Positions 9,501 through 14,719 of a stretch of 16,546 bases of DNA are shown here, in pieces (the stretch's first letter is position 1; each line of letters opens with the position of its first letter). Source of the stretch: Oscillospiraceae bacterium (lineage in GTDB: Bacteria; Bacillota; Clostridia; Oscillospirales; Acutalibacteraceae); contig JAIRZH010000091.1 of NCBI GenBank assembly GCA_031267335.1, forward strand, positions 1 through 16,546, read 5' to 3'. Under the pieces are notes generated by a model. The model was given only the letters and a program-made list of their open reading frames with translations, was not told the DNA's origin and did not search any database. The position numbers and the translations under genes were made by a program.

Positions 9501-10275
9501 GTGTATTTATATAATTTTGAGCACTTTCTATTGTAGGAGGCTCGCCTGGACGCAATTTCCTATATATATCAAATAATGCTTCTTCAGAATTTTTACTTAT
9601 ATCTTTCATGAATGTAGCTTTAATACAACTGTTGTCGCCAAAATAACCCAAAACCTCTGCATCTGTGCCAAGGCCCAAGGCACGGACTAGCATAGTAGCA
9701 GGAAATTTTCTACTTTTATCGATTCTTATATAAATTGCATTGTTAGAATCATTTTCAAGCTCGATCCAAGCACCTCTGTTTGGAATTAAGCTTGAATAGA
9801 ATAGTTCACCTCCAGCACGATCATATTCACATTTAAAGTAAACTCCAGGCGACCTAACTACTTGCGAAATTACTACACGTTCTACACCATTAACTATGAA
9901 TGTTCCACTTTCGGTCATAATCGGAAAATAACCCATAAAAACTTCCGATTCTTTAATTTCGTTCGTCTCACAATTCGTTAAACGCACATTAATTCGCAGT
10001 GGTGCAGAATATGTAGCATCTTTTTGTTTACATTCTTCTGGCGAATAATTTGGGGAATCTGTCTTTAAAGAAAATCCGCTAAAATCTAAAACTAATTTAT
10101 TACTATAATCGCTTATTCCAGAAACTTCTTTCAAAATTCCGCGAAATCCTTCTTCTAAAAACCAACGATAAGATTTTTTTTGAACCTCAACCAAATCTGG
10201 AATTTCTAGAATATTTTGAGTCTTAGAAAAACTCACACGTGTTGATTTCCCAAATTTTACCTTTTTAAAATCCAT
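6589..10275 (-). CDS. rpoB: DNA-directed RNA polymerase subunit beta
   Basis: The 1228-residue beta subunit forms the other half of the polymerase catalytic cleft. Diagnostic blocks are [11 protein letters not shown], the rifampicin cluster [20 protein letters not shown] with [13 protein letters not shown] (about 485-520), [20 protein letters not shown], the catalytic-core [31 protein letters not shown], and [20 protein letters not shown] near the C-terminus. The ATG at 10275 begins [10 protein letters not shown], as in clostridial relatives; GGGAG (10290-10294) stands 14 nt upstream, rather far. In-frame TTG and GTG codons upstream, up to 10302, would add nine residues but overlap that site. 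The acidic C-terminal tail (about 50 residues, many Glu) is longer than minimal. No ribosomal-protein genes precede it. Confidence 0.98.
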   Translation of the reverse strand: [1228 protein letters not shown]

Positions 10276-10420
10276 AAAAGTATCAAACACTCCCAATTGC
10301 AAATAAAATTTAATTCTTTATTTAGGCTAAAACTTTTTAATAAATTAAAATATTATATATAAAACAAAATTTAAATAAAATCACAATTTATTCACTTCCT
10401 AAATTTTTCAAATATCAAAA

Positions 10421-10452
10421 ATGTATAACAAACAAAATTTCAAGCTTGACAA
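10421..10452 (-). promoter_or_regulatory. Putative rpoB promoter
   Basis: On the minus strand TTGTCA (10447-10452) is followed after 19 nt by TATACA (10422-10427), which is preceded by TG one base away (an extended -10). The leader to the rpoB ATG would be about 140 nt. The spacing is longer than ideal, so this is only a candidate. It shares its -35 bases with the plus-strand promoter at 10446-10474. Confidence 0.4.
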
Positions 10453-10474
10453 TAACATATACTAATTATATAAA
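10446..10474 (+). promoter_or_regulatory. Near-consensus sigma-A promoter pointing away from rpoB
   Basis: TTGACA (10446-10451) is followed by a 17-nt spacer and TATAAA (10469-10474), eleven of twelve consensus bases. Transcription would begin near 10481 on the plus strand, where no protein gene follows; the only annotated gene further right, at 10852, is on the opposite strand. Confidence 0.65.
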
Positions 10475-10480
10475 TGAAGC

Positions 10481-10672
10481 AAGAAAGTTAAATGAAAATC
10501 TAAACAAAAACCATATATTACCCTTAAAATCGCATAGTCAGGTGATTTTATTGTACAATTTTAAAATTGTCAAATAAATTTAAAATTAAATCTTCTGACA
10601 GATTTTAAAAAGAAAAAAACAAATTTAAAACCGCTGCTTAATGCTTCGAACAATTTCAAATTATTGTTTTTC
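10481..10672 (+). ncRNA. Candidate structured small RNA divergent from rpoB
   Basis: Downstream of the near-consensus promoter the sequence can form a composite stem: TTAAAATC (10524-10531) with GATTTTAA (10601-10608), then an internal loop, GTCAGG (10537-10542) with TCTGAC (10594-10599), a T-T mismatch, and GATTT (10544-10548) with AAATC (10588-10592). The apical part contains the 16-bp palindrome ACAATTTTAAAATTGT (10555-10570). A weak hairpin, AACAAT (10650-10655) with ATTGTT (10664-10669), followed by T residues, could end the RNA at about 190 nt. Only stops and tiny reading frames occur. The length recalls 6S RNA, but I cannot show a long closing stem or central bubble. As the stem is symmetric, it could also belong to a minus-strand transcript. 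Confidence 0.4.
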
Positions 10673-10708
10673 ACGGTTAATTTTAGTTATTTTTATTTTA
10701 AGGCCTAT

Positions 10709-10826
10709 TCCGCCCAATCATATTTCGATACTTTTTTTTGATTTGTTTATGCTAAATTTTTCAAAATACAGCAGTATTTTTTTGAAATTTTTCTTTTCCA
10801 AGTCCAAAAATTATTCAAAATCAGGT
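10709..10826 (-). repeat. Diverged family C repeat upstream of rpoB (copy 2)
   Basis: This segment, containing AATACAGCAGTATT and AAAAATTATTCAAAAT, aligns in the same orientation with the element between rpoB and rpoC (6426-6577), at about 70% identity with small gaps, and also shares a later AAATATGRTT block. Clear terminal inverted repeats are not visible in this copy. It lies just beyond the 3' end of the transglutaminase-like gene. Confidence 0.45.
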
Positions 10827-10851
10827 CTAGCTATTTTTAAAAAATTATTTT

Positions 10852-11499
10852 TTAATAAACAAATTTTAACCCTTTATTTTTTAATTGATTTATTTCATGT
10901 TTTATTGAATCAATTGGATAATCGACTCTGCAAATTGGATATTTGTTTTCATTCCATAAATGAGTATTTTTTAATTTACTTTCGCCAACTAAAAATCTTT
11001 CATAACAAAACTTTGTTGCTTTTGAACCTGAAATCTCATTTAAACTTTCTTTGAAACTCATATTTTTTTTAATTGTATTTAAATTTCTGGTTATGTCAAA
11101 AGTAGTGTCAAGATGATATGTTTTGTCGTCAATAATTATGATATTCCAAATATGAATTATTTTGCCTTTTGCAAGATTTTTTATGTATCCCACAATAGTT
11201 TTACATTTTATATTTATTTCAGGGTTATTTAATATCAATTTTACAGTTTTTGCAATGCCGAAACAATGCGCTTCTTTGTTAATTAATGTGCCATAAACAG
11301 TAAAATAATTTCTTTGAAGATTATTTAGTGGATTTAGCAAAGGAAATTTTTTGTCTAAAATTTTAAAAAGTTTTATATTTGGATACTCAACAGTCGCTTG
11401 AATAAAATTATGCAAATATAAAATTTTTTGAATGTCATTATTACAATAGTATTTAATATTACTGATTAGACTTTTAAGATGATTTTCAAATTGTTTCAT
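10852..11499 (-). CDS. Transglutaminase-like cysteine protease-fold protein, uncharacterised
   Basis: The 215-residue protein shows the order expected of the transglutaminase/papain-like core: a helix YLHNFIQATVEY (28-39), a cysteine in KEAHCFGIAK (C79, the nucleophile position), a histidine in HIWNIIII (H116) and an aspartate in YHLDTTFD (D131), giving a Cys-His-Asp triad. The compact layout resembles bacterial transglut_core proteins, some of which are peptidases and many of unknown role. No signal peptide or membrane segment is seen, so it is probably cytoplasmic. The protein is rich in Asn, Lys and Ile, in line with the local AT bias. The ATG at 11499 has only a poor AAAGG site about 17 nt upstream. 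Both sides are repeat-bearing intergenic DNA, so it may be a single-gene unit or a distal gene of the mnmA transcript. The substrate is unknown. Confidence 0.7.
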   Translation of the reverse strand: MKQFENHLKSLISNIKYYCNNDIQKILYLHNFIQATVEYPNIKLFKILDKKFPLLNPLNNLQRNYFTVYGTLINKEAHCFGIAKTVKLILNNPEINIKCKTIVGYIKNLAKGKIIHIWNIIIIDDKTYHLDTTFDITRNLNTIKKNMSFKESLNEISGSKATKFCYERFLVGESKLKNTHLWNENKYPICRVDYPIDSIKHEINQLKNKGLKFVY

Positions 11500-11536
11500 A
11501 ATTTATTTTTCAATACCTTTTTATGTTAAATTTAAA

Positions 11537-11691
11537 ACCTGCCTCCAATGTGTACAGGCACAACTTTTTGACAATTTCAGCGTTTTTTGATTATTTTTTC
11601 TCAGTTAAACGCCAACCAAGCTAAGAAAAATGCACTAAAAATGTTTAAAAATTGTCAAAATTTAAATTTTTAGCTTGCCAAAGACAAGTTC
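11537..11691. repeat. Palindromic repeat family B, copy 2
   Basis: The segment runs from AACCTGCCT to AGACAAGTT (reverse complement AACTTGTCT), with an inner pair TTTTTGACAATTT and AAATTGTCAAAAT. Its arms are partly complementary throughout, with the centre near GCCAACC. Its plus strand aligns with the reverse complement of 44-202 (for example CAACTTTTTGACAATTT and ATGCACTAAAAATGTT are shared). It fills the gap between the 3' end of mnmA and the 5' end of the transglutaminase-like gene, so a minus-strand read-through RNA would carry a long hairpin here. Confidence 0.7.
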
Positions 11692-11715
11692 TTAATTTTT
11701 TGGTTGCGCGAAAGT

Positions 11716-12759
11716 CTATTCAATAGTACCTCCGCCGATTAAAACATTGTCATTATCATAAAAAACAACCGATTGCCCAGGCGCTGCAAATTTTATTTCT
11801 GAATCAAAACTTACATTTACTTTGAATTCTTTATTATCTGTAATCGGTATTATTGTTGCTGCGGATTCCTGGCAATTATAGCGGGTTCTTGCGGATACGC
11901 GCATTGGAGATTCTAATTTATCGAACGGAATAAAATTTAAATTACTAGCCACTAAATTTTTTATTTTTTTTGAATTGCCTAGGATAATAGTATTTTCTTT
12001 TGCATTGATTGAATTTACATATAATCTTTTATCTGAAAAAATTTTAAGCCCTTTGCGTTGCCCGACTGTATATCCAAATATACCCTTATGAGTGCCTAAA
12101 ACATTTCCATTTTCATCTAAAAAATTCCCAAATTCGAATGGTCCAATTCGTTTTTTGATAAAATCGCAATAATCGCCTTGAATAAAACATACATCTTGGC
12201 TATCTGGTTTATCATGAATCGGAAGTCCGATATCTTTGGCTTTTTCGCGAATTTGAGGTTTTTCAAAATCAGAAAGCGGAAAAATTGCATGCGCTAACTG
12301 TTGCTGATCTAGCGTGTACAAACAATAGCTTTGGTCTTTGCGAGAACTAGCTTTTTTAATAAGAAATCTTTTTAAATTTTCATCGTATATAACTTTTGCG
12401 TAATGCCCGGTTGCTAAATAATCAAATCCTAATTTTAAAGCGTGAGTCAAAGCTAAACCAAATTTGATTTTCTTATTGCAAACAACACACGGATTTGGAG
12501 TCCTCCCACGCGCATACTCATTAACAAAATAATTAATCACTTCTTTTTCAAAAACGTCACAAAAATCCAATACTATATGATTAATATTTAAAATTTCAGC
12601 AACTTTTTTTGCGTCTTCTAAATGTTTGGTATTAAACCACGGAAACATACGAAAAGTCACTCCGACTACTTCGTATCCGTATTCTAATAAAATTGCTGCT
12701 GTAACAGAGCTATCTACGCCACCACTCATTGCTACTAAAACTTTTTTAGATTTATTTAT
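11716..12759 (-). CDS. mnmA: tRNA-specific 2-thiouridylase MnmA, probable AUA start
   Basis: MnmA adenylates and thiolates U34 of tRNAs for Glu, Gln and Lys, using sulfur relayed from a cysteine desulfurase. The PP-loop motif SGGVDSS, the NPCVVCNKKIKF segment with the nucleophilic cysteine, ATGHYAK, KDQSYCLYTL, SQDVCFI with the persulfide-forming cysteine, and the beta-barrel C-terminus ending GGGTIE are all present. The first ATG is at 12729, but a protein from there begins at the PP-loop and lacks the first beta strand. The in-frame upstream codons encode NKSKKVLVA, which matches the family's N-terminus. The only initiator candidate before an in-frame TGA is ATA at 12757-12759, exactly 7 nt after AAGAGG. 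I therefore extend the gene to 12759 (347 codons). A substitution or sequencing error turning ATG into ATA is the alternative. Confidence 0.93.
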   Translation of the reverse strand: MNKSKKVLVAMSGGVDSSVTAAILLEYGYEVVGVTFRMFPWFNTKHLEDAKKVAEILNINHIVLDFCDVFEKEVINYFVNEYARGRTPNPCVVCNKKIKFGLALTHALKLGFDYLATGHYAKVIYDENLKRFLIKKASSRKDQSYCLYTLDQQQLAHAIFPLSDFEKPQIREKAKDIGLPIHDKPDSQDVCFIQGDYCDFIKKRIGPFEFGNFLDENGNVLGTHKGIFGYTVGQRKGLKIFSDKRLYVNSINAKENTIILGNSKKIKNLVASNLNFIPFDKLESPMRVSARTRYNCQESAATIIPITDNKEFKVNVSFDSEIKFAAPGQSVVFYDNDNVLIGGGTIE

Positions 12760-12766
12760 CTCAAAA

Positions 12767-12772
12767 CCTCTT
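12767..12772 (-). promoter_or_regulatory. Ribosome site that points to an AUA start for mnmA
   Basis: AAGAGG on the minus strand is 7 nt from ATA (12757-12759) but 37 nt from the first ATG (12727-12729). The spacing supports initiation at ATA. Confidence 0.65.
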
Positions 12773-12776
12773 CAGA

Positions 12777-12904
12777 ACAAGTTTAAATTCAAACCATTAA
12801 ATGTAATTATATAAATATAAAATTTTATTAGCAAAAATTGTATTCAATTTTAGGCCGAATTTAATTTTCGCTTAAATTTAATTAAAATATCAACTTAAAC
12901 TTGT
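12777..12904. repeat. Inverted-repeat-bounded segment between mnmA and rlmB
   Basis: ACAAGTTTAAATT (12777-12789) faces AACTTAAACTTGT (12892-12904); the reverse complements agree at 12 of 13 positions. The 128-bp segment has no reading frame and no second copy that I can see in the window, so it may be a singleton of another repeat family or a chance AT-rich inverted repeat. The mnmA promoter lies inside it. The rest of the 12905-13024 gap holds nothing I recognise. Confidence 0.4.
12806..12834 (-). promoter_or_regulatory. Probable mnmA promoter
   Basis: On the minus strand TTGCTA (12829-12834), a 17-nt spacer and a perfect TATAAT (12806-12811) lie ahead of mnmA. The start would be near 12799, giving a leader of about 40 nt to the AAGAGG/ATA initiation region. 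Confidence 0.6.
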
Positions 12905-13021
12905 TTCAAAACGATCAATTAGTAAAAATTATACAAAATATTTTTAATTATCGCCTTAATTTTTGTTCATGTGTTTATCATGTTTTAGCTTAACAGATAA
13001 AGGTTCTTAAGATTTTAGTTA

Positions 13022-13030
13022 TGGTATAAT
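13022..13030 (+). promoter_or_regulatory. Extended -10 promoter of rlmB
   Basis: TGGTATAAT is a perfect extended -10 (TG-N-TATAAT). No good -35 is visible at 16-18 nt upstream, as is common for extended -10 promoters. The predicted start at about 13037 is only about 3 nt ahead of the rlmB ATG at 13040. Confidence 0.65.
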
Positions 13031-13039
13031 AAATTTATT

Positions 13040-13783
13040 ATGGAAAAATATTTTAAAAAAACTGATTATATAGTCGGACGAAATTCAGTGATTGAAGCTT
13101 TGAAATCCGATAATCCTATTAATTTTATATTAATTTCCGATAAATTTCCGCAACGTAATATTTTCGGTCTTGCTAAATCTAAAAATATTGCAATAAAAAA
13201 AGTAAGCATAACAAAACTCGATTCAATTGCAAATGGAATTAACCATCAAGGAATAGCAGCACAAATTTCAGCTAAACAATATTCAAGTATTGAAGAAATT
13301 TTAAACACTAATAAACCTGCTTTTATTTTAATAACAGACAAAATTAGCGATCCATATAACTTTGGTGCAATGATACGAACCGCCGAATGTTTTGGTGTCA
13401 ATGGGGTTATTACGCGCAAACAAAATTCAGTTTTATTGACTGCTGGTGTTGCAAAATCATCATGCGGTGCATTAGAATTCATGAAAATTTCACGCGTGAC
13501 TAACCTTGTAAAAACAATTGAATATTTAAAATCTCAGAAAATTTGGATTTGTGCCGCAGACGCAGAAGGCCAGAATATTTTTGATGAAAAAAAGACTGAA
13601 ATTTTTACTTCTCCAATTGCGTTAGTGATCGGTTCTGAACATGAAGGAATTTCAAAACTCGTTAAAACAAAATGTGATTTTATTTTTTCTATTCCAATGT
13701 TTGGCAAAATAAGTTCCTTGAACGCTTCCGTTGCTGCCGGGATATTTATGTATAAAATTGCAGAAAAACGCAAATGTAAATAG
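13040..13783 (+). CDS. rlmB: 23S rRNA 2'-O-methyltransferase of the RlmB/TrmH SPOUT family
   Basis: The 247-residue protein is a complete SpoU-type RNA ribose methyltransferase. An N-terminal substrate-binding domain (YIVGRNSVIEAL at 10-21, NHQGIAAQ at 68-75) precedes the knotted catalytic domain. Motif 1 is DPYNFGAMIRTAECFG (104-119, with the catalytic arginine), motif 2 LVIGSEHEGIS (195-205) and motif 3 IPMFGKISSLNASVAAGI (218-235). RlmB methylates G2251 of 23S rRNA in E. coli; close relatives modify other sites, so the exact target is an inference. The ATG at 13040 starts the usual N-terminus and has no Shine-Dalgarno; the promoter position implies a leaderless mRNA. It is divergent from mnmA. 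No clear terminator follows, only a weak mismatched hairpin at 13807-13827. Confidence 0.93.
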   Translation: MEKYFKKTDYIVGRNSVIEALKSDNPINFILISDKFPQRNIFGLAKSKNIAIKKVSITKLDSIANGINHQGIAAQISAKQYSSIEEILNTNKPAFILITDKISDPYNFGAMIRTAECFGVNGVITRKQNSVLLTAGVAKSSCGALEFMKISRVTNLVKTIEYLKSQKIWICAADAEGQNIFDEKKTEIFTSPIALVIGSEHEGISKLVKTKCDFIFSIPMFGKISSLNASVAAGIFMYKIAEKRKCK

Positions 13784-13806
13784 CCGCCCCTAAATAAAAA
13801 AGTTAT

Positions 13807-13827
13807 AAATAGCCTCTTAGACTGTTT
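13807..13827 (+). terminator. Weak hairpin after rlmB
   Basis: AAATAGCCT (13807-13815) and AGACTGTTT (13819-13827) pair with one C-A mismatch and one T-G wobble around a 3-nt loop, then TAAAATTTTT follows. It is the best terminator candidate for rlmB but is poor. Confidence 0.3.
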
Positions 13828-13874
13828 TAAAATTTTTGGTCGTACATCTTAAATCGTTAATATGAATTCTTTAT

Positions 13875-13968
13875 CACCTCACGTGCTTCGTAAGGCAAAG
13901 AATACAATAATTTTGCGAAGCGTCTCTTTCTATGCACACATTGCGCCCTACACAATCAAGAATCCCTG
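13875..13968. other. GC-richer intergenic patch with a bulged hairpin and a 35-codon frame
   Basis: This stretch is close to half G+C by eye, while the DNA around it is about a quarter. It contains a bulged hairpin: GCTTC (13885-13889) with GAAGC (13917-13921), and GCAAA (13895-13899) with TTTGC (13912-13916). A 35-codon frame (ATG at 13862, TGA ending at 13969) crosses it, but no ribosome site precedes the ATG and I recognise no family. It could be a small RNA, a remnant of transferred DNA, or a repeat with copies elsewhere. Confidence 0.35.
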
Positions 13969-13969
13969 A

Positions 13970-14207
13970 TTATTGCAAATTTTTCAACTATTTTAAATGC
14001 AATTTTATTATCTTAAAACATAATTTTCATTATATTCAGAGTAATTATGGCATTTTTTAATTATTGTGCAATATTCTACAAAAGTTCCGATAAATTAGTA
14101 TATCACATAACTTACTATCGAAAACGCAAATCAACTCGAAAAAATAAATTATAAAATCGACTTAATTAGACAAACATGACTAAAATATAATGAGAAAATA
14201 GCGTTAG
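13970..14207. other. AT-rich gene-free stretch
   Basis: I see no gene, no convincing promoter and no repeat here beyond short AT-rich palindromes. TATCGAA at 14116-14122 resembles a degenerate Spo0A box, but so short a match is expected by chance. Confidence 0.5.
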
Positions 14208-14345
14208 TTTGTATATAATTCATAAGTTCATGATAATATTTAAAATCATGTAATATTTTGAGTTTACATAATATTTAAAATTCATGTAATTACTTAAATT
14301 CATGTAATACTAGATAACGTGAGTTCGATAAAAAATATATACAAA
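14208..14345. repeat. 18-bp tandem (iteron-like) repeat array
   Basis: Six successive 18-bp units begin at 14211, 14229, 14247, 14265, 14283 and 14301. Their consensus is CATGTAATATTTAAAATT; units vary, the first and last being the most diverged. CATG recurs exactly at 14229, 14247, 14283 and 14301. The block is bracketed by TTTGTATATA (14208-14217) and its exact reverse complement TATATACAAA (14336-14345). It does not code: stops occur within units. Such arrays can be protein-binding iterons, but no replication protein or DnaA box is seen here. Confidence 0.65.
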
Positions 14346-14495
14346 CATAGTAAGAGAAACCAGTATTTACAAAGCATGATGAATTTAACTGAAAATTTCT
14401 TTTATCGATTTTTGTTTAAATTCTAAAATAAACTGCTATCTATGCTATTAAGTTTCCTAACTTTGGCTATAAATCTAGCTCCTTGAGGCAATTTC

Positions 14496-14502
14496 TGTCG
14501 AA
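14496..14502 (+). promoter_or_regulatory. Candidate Spo0A box upstream of spoIIGA
   Basis: TGTCGAA is a perfect match to the Spo0A-binding consensus. The spoIIG operon is a known direct Spo0A target in Bacillus, which gives the match context. It stands 218 bp before the spoIIGA start because the 126-bp repeat lies between them. A 7-bp match alone is weak evidence. Confidence 0.4.
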
Positions 14503-14514
14503 CTCATGCTAAAT

Positions 14515-14640
14515 ATACTCATTCAAAATGAAATTCTGAATTTATTTAAATCTGAAAATCATTATTTAGCACGATTTTGCTTGAGCTTTGAATGAATTTA
14601 ATTCTAATTTTGATTTCGGCGTTTGAATTCGAATGAGTAT
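14515..14640 (+). repeat. 126-bp terminal-inverted-repeat element (family A), copy 2
   Basis: This is the full-length, ungapped inverted counterpart of 234-359, with about nine differences in 126 bp. The left end is ATACTCATTCAAA and the right end CGAATGAGTAT (one mismatch in the terminal repeat). Here the flanking bases extend the symmetry to ATATACTC and GAGTATAT, compatible with a TA duplication. It lies between the candidate Spo0A box and spoIIGA. Confidence 0.85.
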
Positions 14641-14665
14641 ATGTAATGCTTAAATTAAAGGTTTA

Positions 14666-14694
14666 ATTGAAAAGAGGTTTATTGAAATTTAAAT
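14666..14694 (+). promoter_or_regulatory. Weak candidate promoter of spoIIGA
   Basis: Between the repeat and the ATG, TTGAAA followed by 17 nt and TAAATT is the best sigma-A-like arrangement, four or five of six matches in each box. It is uncertain; an AT-rich sequence will often offer such matches. Confidence 0.25.
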
Positions 14695-14719
14695 TTTGCT
14701 TCTTTAGAAGATATCAGAT

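Noticed and set aside
10481..10672. Calling the divergent RNA candidate 6S RNA
   Set aside because: Length and context fit, but the A-rich flanks do not pair into a closing stem and I cannot show a central bubble.
10641..11054. Plus-strand 137-codon hydrophobic frame
   Set aside because: It lies antisense to the transglutaminase-like gene and a repeat; Phe/Leu/Ile richness is what antisense to an AT-rich, Lys/Asn-rich gene gives.
14208..14345. CRISPR array
   Set aside because: Units are contiguous with no spacers, 18 bp long and degenerate; no cas gene is present.
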